In this document: piece by piece, positions 43,244 through 53,175 of the stretch
How positions within the stretch are numbered: position 1 is the stretch's first letter
How the letters are laid out: every line of letters begins with the position of its first letter
Source: Fistulifera solaris
Taxonomy: Eukaryota; Bacillariophyta; Bacillariophyceae; Naviculales; Stauroneidaceae
DNA length: 64,000 bases
Direction: 5' to 3'
Assembly (NCBI GenBank): GCA_030295235.1
Contig: AP026155.1
Coordinates: 434,001 to 498,000, forward strand
The notes under the pieces: generated by a model
The model's input: only the letters and a program-made list of their open reading frames with translations
Told to the model about the DNA's origin: nothing
Databases searched by the model: none
Program-made: the position numbers and the translations under genes

Positions 43244-43751
43244 CTAGTTACAACAATCTAGCATCGTGCCCGTTGTTGTAGGACAACAGCTACCAATCAA
43301 ATGAGCACAATTTGGATGAGCGCTACATGAGGAGCCTTCATCAACATCCTTTGTTTTGAATACCTTTTCATGCTCGACCGACCTGACTGGGCTTATCTGA
43401 TTTCCGCCATGATATTCTACAGCAGATACTGTCGTTGTATGCCCCGCCTCCCCCCTTGATGACTTGTTCGCTTCCACGAGCTGGATAAAGAATTGACAAG
43501 TTGCGTAGCAAATACAGAGTAAAGAATCCCAGCAACAAAGCAGCCAGTATAATGGGCACTGCGGCGACACCGTACTTTTTTAGCTTTTGCTGAAAATTCA
43601 AGTTACTTTCGTTTTTCAAATAGTATGTGTGATCAGCGTCAAAACTGCGGTCCACCGCTTCTTCGTCATCTCGGTCACCCCCGGCTTTCGCAGTGAAGTA
43701 CGACGTTTCTGTAGCTTCACTGACAGATCCGTAGCTAGGCACTTTCGACAT
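43244..43751 (-). CDS. Small single-pass membrane protein with diatom-type Cys motif
   Basis: Starts at ATG 43751 with MSKVPSYGSVSEATETSY, a polar cytoplasmic part, then one membrane helix (VAAVPIILAALLLGFFTLYL). After a G-rich stretch (C6 run at 43450-43455 on the + strand) the frame changes. The protein then continues HTTTVSAVEYHGG to a C-terminal CSAHPNCAHLIGSCCPTTTG ending in LDCCN. That last C..HP.C..L.G.CCPT.xG..LDCC pattern is one I recall from many diatom proteins of unknown function. It would be outside the cytoplasm and probably disulfide-bonded (inference). Losing one base of the G/C run makes the protein continuous. Function unknown. Confidence 0.68.
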
Positions 43752-44194
43752 GATTATTCGGTATTAAATTCTTCTTTTCGAAAGAACTGTTTGATCGTTT
43801 TTATAGTCGAAATACCTGGTAAGCTAGCATTTGCTCCTCTGCGTCCCGCTTCACGGGTCTGTGTGCCAAATTATTTATTGGGAAAGACGGCAACTGCAAC
43901 ATAAGCAACGACAGCATTTTTTCCAGGATCTTCGCGCACTTTTCTGTAATACCTCGGAGTATTTAAAGAGTACTATACAACCCCTTGTATTGGTACAGTA
44001 CGGTAGGTGTACGGTAATGCAACCTCATGCAAGTTCGCACCCAGATAAACGTCGTACCGTTAGCAAAGTAGTAGACAAAATTCGCACTGCGCCGCGCGCT
44101 TTCTTCTTCGTCACCTTTTCGTTGGTTCCTTCATTAATCTTCCGACCATCAATTCTGTCTCGCAATCCATGTTGTCAACAATACTCTCTAAAGA
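43752..44194. promoter_or_regulatory. Divergent intergenic region
   Basis: Between the Cys-rich membrane protein gene and the sulfotransferase gene. It contains a GTAC-rich motif at 43992-44016 (TGGTACAGTACGGTAGGTG). No gene seen. Confidence 0.4.
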
Positions 44195-45524
44195 ATGGAG
44201 TCTTTGGGACGTTATCCTTTATCAGTATTACTCTCATTTCTTAGCGAAACAGAGGGGACAAGTTTGCTGATAACGAAAAAACGCTATGCATTCTTCCTTC
44301 TCCCCATGTTTCGTTTGAGAAGCGATGCATTCGACGGTTTGAAGGTTAACGGATCGAAAAAGCGCCATCGATTTGTTGTTTGTCCCGCTCAAGATCCTAT
44401 TGTTCTCTTGGATAGGCTCAACACGCGAAAGTTGTTTAAAAGAAAAACTATACCGATCAAGCATCATATGACAACTTCACAATTGGCTGCCGCGGAATGG
44501 AATCAACAACCCCGGAACATCCCGGCACAACTCCAGTGTCTCCGCTTTCTCGATAAGACAATTACTAAGCAATTCACAGATATGATCGGCACACTTCTGG
44601 TATCCTACCCGAGAAGCGGAAATACTTTGATGCGCACCTTGCTAGAAAAAAGTCACCGGACTCGTGACCGGTTCCGATACTCGACCGGATCGTTCCCTCT
44701 CGCTCGAGTTAGCGGAACGCCATAACTTAGTCGGAGAAGGAGTCACCCACCCGTCAATGGTAGCATTTGTCAAAACACATTGGCCGGAGCGCACTGGAAA
44801 TCAAGTCTACAAGGGGAAACGCGCGGTATTGCTGGTGCGAAATCCTTACGACGCCATTGATTCGTATTGGAATCTGAACGTCACAAAAAGCCACACCAAG
44901 ACCGTCACAGAAAGTGTTTACGAAAGATTTCAAGAAAAATTCGAAAGATTGGCGAGAAATGAAATTTGCATCTGGCTTCAATTTCAGGATTACTGGTTGC
45001 GAAAAGCCGGTATCCCCGTCTTGCTGATCCGCTTCGAAGACCTGGTTCGAAGTCCTGCAGAACAACTTGCTCGAACTATCATGTTTGCGGCTGAAGCTAA
45101 TGAGTTACCGCTTTTCTGGAAAGAGCGCATTGACTATGTCGTGAATGGATGTGAAAGTATCGAAGGAATGGGATCTTACAAACCCCGATCGAGTACAGGG
45201 TCCGGCTTCGGAAAATCTATTTTGAAGGGCAGATACAACAGGGATACCATTGACTATATGCACAATGCCGCACAACAAATCTCGTGCAAGGATTATTTGA
45301 GTTGCCTCGGATACAGCGTGAAGGAACACAACTTCCCTTCGGAAGAATCACTGGATCACTTTCGACGAGTTTCTGTTGACAATCTCTCTTCCAAGAAGGG
45401 CGATTACGTGATGGTTAACCAGGGTGTTCCCATTCGTCCAGATACGTGTGAATTCGGTAGACAGATGACGTCCTGGAGGCGCTCTATCACCGACAACGAT
45501 GCTAACCCACTTCCCACCATGTAA
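44195..45524 (+). CDS. Sulfotransferase with F-box-like N terminus
   Basis: ATG 44195 opens MESLGRYPLSVLLSFLSETE, an F-box-like helix pair. The sulfotransferase fold follows: LLVSYPRSGNTLMRTLLEK (5'-PSB loop that holds PAPS), FVKTHWPE, VLLVRNPYDAIDSYWNL (3'-PSB with Arg and Ser) and VLLIRFEDLVRSPAEQL. It resembles the WSCD-type sulfotransferases. The frame changes directly after LLEK at a run of six A (44646-44651); with one A fewer it reads on as VTGLVTGSDTRPDRSLSLEL, which fits the family. No signal peptide or membrane anchor is visible, so the protein may be cytosolic or an upstream exon may be missing. Acceptor unknown. Confidence 0.83.
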
Positions 45525-46395
45525 ATTGAAGTCCTCCGGTTCCTCAGCGCGTGTCGACGAAGTAAAAACGTCTCGTAGACGTAGAGGGATCATTACTCTT
45601 CCGACAACTGTGCATGCACAAATCCTCCATTTACTATTGAATTTGCTGGAGTTTTCAATCACTGAGTGCTGAAACTGCGGCGTGGCATGAACTTACCTTT
45701 GACGGAGTAGTGAACAAGCAACATAACATGTGACCTGTGGGACGAGAACGGGCGTTGAACTAGAGAGATTTAAGATGAGACTTAGACTATGCGCTCTAAG
45801 CTCTGGGCCATGAGCTATAAGTTAAAAACGGAAGTCCATACTGACTTGAGGACGACTTTCTCACATCCTTTGTTCAAAGGACGCGTCCTTTCTCATTCTT
45901 ACCTTAGTTTTTTTCGGTCATCTCGGTCATTCTTGATATCACTTTTGTTTGTTTGGTTGCACGTCTGCACTATTGCACTTTGTGTAGGGCTGCGTGTCTA
46001 ACTTCATTCTAATACAGGAAATGGCGTTAATATTCTGCCTCGTCGTGGATGCTACGTAGAATCGTGTACCTGAGGCAGAATTTTAACGTCTTTGCAGTAA
46101 ACATGATGGTCACTTTGATGGCGAAATCATTCATCACACTATACTGTACAGTGGATACTGCATCATCGAACATGTACGGTTATTTTCATAGTCAATTACC
46201 CCGCAACTCGGTGCGCGAGATTGCATGCAAGATGCAAGTTCGGAAGTTGGACTCGGAAGATCCAACGTTATCCGACAAATAAATAAAAACGAGAACGGGC
46301 AATAACTTCGAACATTAACCTGCTTCATTGGCATACTTTTTCGCGCGGTTAACTTTTCGACCTTTGAATTGGCTTGAAGTATTTCACAGTCCACC
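45525..46395. other. Intergenic region containing a MITE-like element
   Basis: No supported gene over about 870 bases apart from the palindromic element at 46023-46090. Includes the promoter of the C11 peptidase gene. Confidence 0.45.
46023..46090. repeat. Palindromic MITE-like element
   Basis: 68 bp: GGCGTTAATATTCTGCCTC at the left, GTCGTGGATGCTACGTAGAA in the middle, GAGGCAGAATTTTAACGTC at the right. The ends are inverted repeats with two to three mismatches. The middle is the reverse complement of that in the 51624 and 53668 copies, so this copy lies in the opposite orientation. Confidence 0.8.
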
Positions 46396-48997
46396 ATGAA
46401 GCTCTTTGGCGTCTCATCGATTCTTACATCTTTCGCGCTTCAATCGATTTGGTTGGAAGTAGCCAAAGCGAACGTTTGCATGATGCTCTATCAGATGGCC
46501 GGTGCGTATCTTTTGAATCTTTTACGCGTCATCGGATCCGCCTTTATTCGCTCACACATCCTTCTTCTTAGACAATGATCTCGAGTACTTTATTCGACAG
46601 GATAACAACGAGCTGATCAACTCGGCTGCCATTCGCGAGCCTACATTGACAACCTGGGTGTATTTTGATAGTCGCAATTACGGCACCGCTGAAGATATCA
46701 CTTTACCCTTGGAGGATGTGTTTGCTCCTGATGGAACTCCTCTCGCAGAAAAGCTCGAAGGCAGTCTTTACATGACCTGGGATCATACGAGAGAACAGAT
46801 GGTCGTCAATGCTTCTTCGACGACCGAGTTGAACGGCGACGATCCTCAGACTCTGTTCGACTTTTTGGCATACGCAATGACCGACTGCGTCGCTCGTGGC
46901 TCCACCGAGTACATGCTTATCTTGTCGTCGCACGGTAGTGGAATGTTTGGATTTGGAGGTGACGAGAATGTGGCTCGTCGTCGCCGTTTGGCACAGGCAA
47001 ATCAAAATATTGTCAACGCGGTGCAGTCGGCCCTTGGTGCCGTGGAGGGTGCCCCCGCGAAATTGGACGTTCTAGGATTCGATGCTTGCTTGATGCAAGC
47101 GGTCGATGCTCTCGATGAATACCACAACATTACAAAGTACTACCTAGCCAGCGAAGCTGTGGAGCCCGGACACGGTATGACTCGTATTGGTTCGTTTGCT
47201 TCGATCAAATTACACCCCTCTCACTCATCAACTGCTTCTTCTCGTCAAAGGCTGGGCTTACGGCTTTTTGGAGCCTGCTGCTACTGCTCTGGAATACGCT
47301 ACCAATTTCCATGACAATTTCCTGCAGCAAACACAGGGTTCCGACGTCCACATGACCCCCAAGACAATGGCCATTGTCGATGCTGACCTATTTATTCCGT
47401 TTCTCAATGCGTGGGATGCATTGTTTTCGCAGCTCAGCATTGAAATTGCAAATGACAAGAACGTACACACAATTATGCAACGTTCTCGCCTGAACACATT
47501 GGCCTTTATGGGTGCCACCGATACTTCCGATACCAACACACCGTCGGCAATGGACATTGGAAGTTTTTTCGAAACATTCCGCACCCTGTGTTCGATTGAT
47601 CCGAACAGCGAAGTGGAAACATTGATGGCAGCTGCTGAAACTGCGTATACTGCCATGTTCGTCTCAAGAGGAAACGGTCCAGGAACACCACCCGCAACCG
47701 GGATGCACATCCTGTGGCCGCAGCGACAAGTTTACGATAGATATGACCTGTCCGTGATTATAGAAAGTGATAGCCTTGCCGCAACTGGCGACGCTCCCAA
47801 CTGGATTAATTTCCTCATGACTTTCTATCAAGCCGCCGCTCCTGAAGCTGTCAGTGACAACTCGGTTTGTCTACAATCGATCATCTCGGATCTTGAGGCG
47901 ACCGCGGATGGTAGCCTGCTTTTGAACCCCGAAGTCGTAGGAACTGACAGTGGAGTTGCTGCATCCAGTGCATTGGCGATTGGAACAGATGAAATCTATG
48001 TGAATTATGGTATCGATATCACGTTCCTCATGGAAGGCCGACTTCGACATCTGAAAGAAACCATTCCTTCCACGGCTAGCGCCAATCGTCAGACGATCAA
48101 CCACCCGCTCAAGCCCCGTTGGGAGAACGCTCAGAGACGCTTGCAAACGGAAACCGGTGATTATTTTATTTTGTTTGGAGGTGATGTTCTTGGTGCATTT
48201 GAAGGACCCGAGTTCGTCGCTACCTGGGACAAGAACTTTTATCTCCTTGGAAACGGTGACTCGGCGGAACAAGTCTACGCCACGGATGGTGAAAGCGGAC
48301 TCAAAAGTATTCCAGTCATGTACTTTGCAAGCAGCAACCCAATCACCGCCGACAGCATTCCCCTTGGCACTACCATTGAGCAGGCAGCGTCTTTGGGGGT
48401 ATCTTTGGATTCCTCACAGTTTCACTTACAGATGCCGTAGAATCTGTTATCAGCAATTACGCTCTTTACACGTTTGATGCAACAACTGGAGCGCTTAGTG
48501 AAACCCCCGCGTCAGCTGGAGGTCAAATTACACCCGTTTTGTTTTCGGAACTTGTTATTGGCGATTTGTTGGTTACTGAACTGGTGGGTGGCTTTGGAAG
48601 TACCATTTTCCCTTGGGGCGCCGATAGCGATATCAGCGTTGTTGTTGTCGATGCGATCACTTGGATCAGTCAATTTGACGGGTTAGATTCTGTTGTGGTT
48701 GACATGACTGCGTATGATAACGATGTCCAGGACGGTGTGGACTTCTTTTCAGCATCGGTAACTTCTAGTGAGTTGGGAGGATCGACTGCTGGACCTCCGA
48801 CTGCAGAAACACCGTCTGCTGGACCTCCTTCTGCTAGCCCTCCTACTGCCGATGCTCCCGCTGCGGGCCCTCCCACGGATGAACCTCCCACTGGAGATGG
48901 TCCCGCTGCTGAACCAACTTCTGGCAGTTACGGAAGTCGTGTCATGTTGTGGACGGCTTCAGTGTTCATTCTCGCTGTGACGCTTGTTTTGTTTTAA
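46396..48997 (+). CDS. Clostripain-like (family C11) cysteine peptidase, secreted and membrane-anchored
   Basis: Exon 1 (46396-46501) encodes the signal peptide MKLFGVSSILTSFALQSIWL; introns lie at 46502-46571 and 47190-47250. The protease core has the catalytic His in LILSSHGSGMFGFGG and the catalytic Cys in LGFDACLMQAVDAL, the C11/caspase-clan layout. The C-terminal third carries a beta-rich region, a repeated Pro-rich stalk (AGPPTAE, AGPPSASPPTA, AGPPTDEPPTG) and a final hydrophobic helix RVMLWTASVFILAVTLVLF. That helix may be a membrane span or a GPI signal. The frame changes at a run of five G (48395-48399); one more G gives LGGIFGFLTVSLTDAVESVI and a continuous product. C11 peptidases usually cut after Arg or Lys. 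A role at the cell surface is inferred. Confidence 0.87.
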
Positions 48998-49742
48998 ATG
49001 CCAGGAAATCATGGTTGACAAATAAAGATAATCAGGGGACCTAATCGCGAAATTGCCCAAAGTTAATGCAGTATATTACGGAGTATAAGAATAAGAATTA
49101 TCAGTATCGGGAAGCTTTCCATTATTTAACAAATAGACTAATTGCCGTCCTTTCATTGTTTTGTACAAAATTACTCACTTGGTCTCCGTTCCAGTGTACG
49201 GAACCAAATAGAATATCTATGTCGTAAAATTCACTTCGTTTAGTGATTGAATTATGAATGATGAATCATGATTTACGTGCGTAAGTAATCGTTTTGACGA
49301 TGAAACGCTGCATGGATGCTTTAACTAGAGTGAGTCGATTCACGAATCATTCGTGAATAGTTTTTGTGAGACGTGCAGACGGGGTCACATTTATCCTTTA
49401 TTTGACGGAAGGGTCATTGCAAAGGGACATTATTTGAGTTTTGCCACGCGACACCAAGCCCAGTGTGGCCGCTTTGCTCGCCGTTGAAGTAAAAATATTG
49501 TCGCAAAGGCTTTACTATCTATAGTTACAAATAGTCATCTTGTTGCTGCGCTATTGCAACGAAGATCTTGCCAAGAAATTCGTCCAGCGCCGGCGCTAAA
49601 AAGAGAGACACTTTTTCTGCAGACGATAAGCGGTGACCAAGCGTAACCGAAGACTGTCAGCAATCGGCAAATCCACGCAACTCATTCATTTGATTTATTG
49701 ATCGAATCGTTGGGACTTCCCCATAAATACTATCGACTCACC
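48998..49742. other. Intergenic region, no gene seen
   Basis: AT-rich patch at about 49080-49340, with an inverted repeat GATTCACGAATCATTCGTGAATAG near 49335-49360 (core CACGAATCATTCGTG). No coding or RNA gene recognised. Confidence 0.4.
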
Positions 49743-50597
49743 ATGACTGAAACATCTCGCCCCGCCGTCAATATGGACCAGAAACTCGCGTTGAACGCGC
49801 AAATCGTTTCAATGGCTTTCGACCAGTTGAGTCCTCGCTCCCAAGTAGACGTCGTTTCAAGGAACATCCGCAGCAGGGCAAATCAGACAACTACAGAGTG
49901 GAATGTAGGTGCCAGCGGTGGTGGAGGTACTTTTCAAGAGGTGTGGCCGAGCCATCTTCCTCGACCGCCGTCGCGCAAAAGGATCACGGTCGACGATGAT
50001 GACGACAACCCGAATGCTCCCCGTGTTGTAATCTTTCAGGCAACCACACAAGAAGGAATTTCCTTAGTCCGCGCCATGTCCGATAGGGGACTCAAAGTCA
50101 ATGCCGTGGTACGTGTTACTTCCAACCCGAAAACAAAGAAGTTGATCAAAATGAAAGGAGTCACCGTCAAGGTTGCCGATCTCAATAACTTGGAAGCCGT
50201 GCAAATGGCCGCCCAAGGCTGTCAGCAAGCTTTCCTCGTTACCAAATACTGGGGACGATTCGAAAATCCCATTGAAGAAGGCATGGCTCGTGTTGTTCTC
50301 CAAGCCTGTTCGGAAGCGGGTGTCACCCGTCTGGTTCTGGCATCTTTCGAAGACACCACGGAACTACGCAATCGCGGCCTCAAGTCCCAGCTCCGTCCTA
50401 CGGCCGACGGGCGTATCTTTCCAAACTTTGATACGATGGCATCGATTGATGCCCAGGCCAAGAAGGTCAATGTTCAGCTAACACACATGTTCACTAGTTT
50501 CTTGGACGAAGCCGACAAGAAGCGTTCACTGATCTTGATCCGTGGAGGCAACGGCAAAATTATTACTCAGTCTCACATTCAAGCTCTGAAGAAATAA
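49743..50597 (+). CDS. NmrA-like / atypical short-chain NAD(P)-binding protein
   Basis: A single exon of 284 residues from ATG 49743 (MTETSRPAVNMDQKLALNAQ). After a polar N-terminal 85 residues a Rossmann fold begins, PRVVIFQATTQEGISLVRAM, then VNAVVRVTSN, VADLNNLEAVQMAAQGCQQA, FLVTKYWG and TRLVLASFEDT. This is the NmrA/HSCARG pattern of a redox-sensing protein that binds NAD(P) without strict catalysis. The usual glycine-rich GxxGxxG is degenerate here (ATTQEG), so cofactor binding is uncertain. The protein is shorter than typical NmrA members (about 300-350), lacking most of the C-terminal substrate half. It may be a regulator rather than an enzyme (inference). Confidence 0.75.
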   Translation: MTETSRPAVNMDQKLALNAQIVSMAFDQLSPRSQVDVVSRNIRSRANQTTTEWNVGASGGGGTFQEVWPSHLPRPPSRKRITVDDDDDNPNAPRVVIFQATTQEGISLVRAMSDRGLKVNAVVRVTSNPKTKKLIKMKGVTVKVADLNNLEAVQMAAQGCQQAFLVTKYWGRFENPIEEGMARVVLQACSEAGVTRLVLASFEDTTELRNRGLKSQLRPTADGRIFPNFDTMASIDAQAKKVNVQLTHMFTSFLDEADKKRSLILIRGGNGKIITQSHIQALKK

Positions 50598-50932
50598 TAG
50601 AAAACTCAATCACCAGAGTTGGAAGTGGCGATCTTTATTAAGGAAAATAGTATCAAATACTTGTGAAAATTTCTAAATTGGAGTGAAAGAAACAAAATAA
50701 TCTATGGTATTTGATATGAAGACTTCACTACCAAAAACTTAGTAAGCCCAGCTCAATGTTTTCATCGCTAGAAAAGGAGTCAACATTCAAGCACTTGAAG
50801 GTGATTGATGTATGCTCTCTTTTCGGCTCATACAATTTAAACGATTATAGGCAATTTTAGGACTTGGAAGATTCCTGAGTGGTTTTTTTCTTCGAAGAAC
50901 TTTTTTCTCTTTTCTCTGACGATGCTTTACCC
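50598..50932. other. Short convergent intergenic gap
   Basis: About 335 AT-rich bases between the 3' ends of two convergent genes. Nothing beyond presumed transcript ends. Confidence 0.4.
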
Positions 50933-51394
50933 TTATTTTTTCTTCTTTTTCTTTTGTTTTTTCGGACGCGGTGTCTCCTCGTCATCGTCTTCTCCGCCAA
51001 AGTGATCGGCTCTTGCCTCATTCAATTCTTGGTCAGTCCTCTTGGCAGCTGTAACCCATGAATTGATTTTAATACACATACAAATCCCTCCAAGAATAAC
51101 GACGCAAAGGACAATGGCGTAAGCCATGTCGTTGTTCGTCACACTTAATTGGCGCTGAAGAAGATACTCATCTTCCGACAGGAATCGGTCAAAGTTGCGA
51201 AGTGTCATATCTCTAGGGGATATTTGATCTCCTAAAGCACCGAATACAAGGGCCAGGACACAAAGAGTGGATCGACAGCTAGCTTCTAAACGATTTGAGT
51301 TGGAACGATCGTAAACATAAATAATAATGGTATCATTATTTAGAAAGGGGCGAAATGGCTCTTCCAGAAGAGAACCAAAGCATCCGTGAATCAT
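50933..51394 (-). CDS. Small secretory-route single-pass membrane protein with lysine tail
   Basis: Up to 153 residues. The stretch RSTLCVLALVFGALGDQ near residues 41-57 looks like a signal peptide, so the first 40 codons may belong to a 5' leader or intron and the true start is uncertain. After a luminal part (RNFDRFLSEDEYLLQ) comes one membrane helix, MAYAIVLCVVILGGICMCI. An acidic and then basic tail follows, ending in RPKKQKKKKKK. A C-terminal KKxKK could act as an ER-retrieval-like signal. No family recognised. Confidence 0.6.
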   Translation of the reverse strand: MIHGCFGSLLEEPFRPFLNNDTIIIYVYDRSNSNRLEASCRSTLCVLALVFGALGDQISPRDMTLRNFDRFLSEDEYLLQRQLSVTNNDMAYAIVLCVVILGGICMCIKINSWVTAAKRTDQELNEARADHFGGEDDDEETPRPKKQKKKKKK

Positions 51395-51623
51395 CAGTCA
51401 TCAGAGATCGAGTATGTGAGACTGATGTGACCAATGACTACTACGTATGAAAGGATGTGTGAAGTACGACATTTGGCGTGTTCCATAAGCGAACACGAAT
51501 ACTAGTACCGATGATATTATTTTATAATCAGGTATCCTGGCTTTTTACTGTACATTCTACGATTACAGATAATACACTAATGGATAGAGTCACATTCCAT
51601 CTCAATCTTCAATCACTGGGAAG

Positions 51624-51694
51624 GACGTTAAAATTTTTCCTCCCAGTACAAGATTCTCTAGGTAGCGTCTACGACGAGGCAGAATTTTAACGCC
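51624..51694. repeat. Palindromic MITE-like element
   Basis: About 71 bp, from GACGTTAAAATTTTTCCTCC through GTACAAGATTCTCTAGGTAG to GAGGCAGAATTTTAACGCC. The left end has diverged more than the right; flanks GGGAAG and CATTCCC extend the symmetry. Confidence 0.75.
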
Positions 51695-51782
51695 ATTCCC
51701 TTATCTTGTCATTCGTGATTCGAAATTCTTTATACGTACCGGTACAAAGTACTGTGCAAGTACCGTACCATAGTCTTCGGTA

Positions 51783-52070
51783 ATGCCGAATCTACGGACA
51801 GCCTTGCATGGACCGTCGTCGCGATTTCACGCCTCTTGTCTTTTCCGTTTACGGGCTTGTGGGTAAACGAGCCGTCGCAGCCTCTCGCCAGCTTGCAAGA
51901 AAGCTGCAAAAGAAATGGAAGAGACCGTACTCTGAAATTTGTGGCTTCATCAGATCTCGTCTGAGCCTCTCGTTGGTTTGACCGGTTAGCATGCTATTGC
52001 GAAATCCGAGAGATGGCGCGCAACAGCGCAATCCACCGCACTGGGAATCCGGTGCAGGTTTGTCACTTTA
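51783..52070 (+). mobile_element. Retroelement fossil, short relative of the 29863-30500 remnant
   Basis: The plus strand reads MDRRRDFTPLVFSVYGLVGK, ASRQLARKLQKKWKRPYSEI and CGFIRSRLSLSLV. It matches the corresponding part of the remnant at 29863-30500 at perhaps 70-75% of residues. Only a small piece of the C-terminal domain is present, and it is broken. It sits beside a MITE-like element. Confidence 0.6.
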
Positions 52071-52434
52071 TTAGAAATTATTTTCTAATGCACGCGCGTG
52101 CAAGGTAATTCCGCAAAGAAATTTTAATACGTTGTTCACTCAATCTCAGAGCCATATTTATTCCAACGAGGTTGCTATCAATGGCCGACCCGGTGCATAC
52201 CGTGATCCGTGAGAGTTACGGGTTGCTTGGCTGACGTACAGAAAGTGGCAAGCAACATCGGCCTCACCCGTCTTTGCAAACTCTAGCTAACACTAACGAC
52301 TTAGCAGGTGAGACGATTGCGTCCTCTACAGTTCGAACAGAAGACACGTAACATAAAGACATTTAACTATTAACATTAAATCAAGTGTTGAATCTAAGAC
52401 ACGAAATAAAGAGAACGAATGATGAGACTGATGT

Positions 52435-53175
52435 TTACTTCTCTTCGAAGAATGTTGCATTCACCAAAAGCGCAGATCCCATCAAAAGGGCCTTCTGAGT
52501 TACATTGGCGTCACTGGGGAAAGTAACATCGAATGCATCGGAGTCGGTGAATACTTCGACCATGAGACTCTTGGGGACTTTGACAATCTTTCCAAGCAGC
52601 TTGGCGTTAGACCCATTTGTTTTGTTGTCCTTCGCATCAAAGACCCAGAATGGCACCTTGCAGCAGCCCTTTCCGCAGCACGGGTTACCCTCAGTAAAGC
52701 AGTTGACGCACATTCCGCAGCAACAGGTGGGAGGATGAAGCTTGTAGATCTCTTCATTTTGAGCTCCGTAAATCTTAAACTCAGGAACACAATAATAGCA
52801 AGTTTCTTTGATCGATCCCATAGGCTGCCCTCCAGATGTCATGATCAACTCTTGGTAGCAGCAGCACTTGCAAAAGCCAGCCGCGCAGCGGCATGGGCGC
52901 TCCACCGAGAGAAGCTCAGCATCCGAATTGAGCTCCTTGACCTGTGCGGTGAAGGGATAGATGGGCTTGCAGAAGATGCGGCAGCAGCAGTTGGCATCAT
53001 CCAAGGATTGAGCGACCTGATTGTCTCCAATGAAGTACTTGAACTCGGTACGAGCTTCGCAGCCGAAGCACTCCTGCAACCATCCTCGTCTGGTCTGGCG
53101 AATGCTCATACTTGCTGTGCCACTCAAGTGGGCCTTGAGGGCGTCAGTTCCGCGGTCCATCTCTTGCTTTTGCAT
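52435..53175 (-). CDS. Phospholipid scramblase family protein
   Basis: A single exon of 246 residues from ATG 53175. It shows the scramblase beta-barrel core: RRGWLQECFGCEARTEFKYF, a Cys-rich segment CRCAAGFCKCCCYQELIM, GGQPMGSIKETCYYCVPEFK, HPPTCCCGMCVNCF and FWVFDAKDN. It ends with LLGKIVKVPKSLMVEVFTDS and DAFDVTFPSDANVTQKALLMGSALLV, the segment that carries the calcium-binding-like loop and terminal hydrophobic helix in animal PLSCR proteins. Cys clusters are typical palmitoylation sites. It is rather shorter at the N terminus than human PLSCR1 (318 residues), lacking the Pro-rich region. Likely role: lipid mixing between membrane leaflets or a related membrane-binding role (family knowledge; biochemical activity is debated). 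Confidence 0.9.
   Translation of the reverse strand: MQKQEMDRGTDALKAHLSGTASMSIRQTRRGWLQECFGCEARTEFKYFIGDNQVAQSLDDANCCCRIFCKPIYPFTAQVKELNSDAELLSVERPCRCAAGFCKCCCYQELIMTSGGQPMGSIKETCYYCVPEFKIYGAQNEEIYKLHPPTCCCGMCVNCFTEGNPCCGKGCCKVPFWVFDAKDNKTNGSNAKLLGKIVKVPKSLMVEVFTDSDAFDVTFPSDANVTQKALLMGSALLVNATFFEEK

Larger units (their letters stand above)
51395..52434. other. Intergenic region with MITE-like element and retroelement fragment
   Basis: No intact gene. Holds the element at 51624-51694, a GTAC cluster at 51734-51769 (CGTACCGGTACAAAGTACTG) and the retroelement fossil at 51783-52070. Confidence 0.5.

Noticed and set aside
50879-51061. Small Phe-rich plus-strand frame
   Set aside because: It is the complement of the lysine tail of the membrane protein on the other strand.
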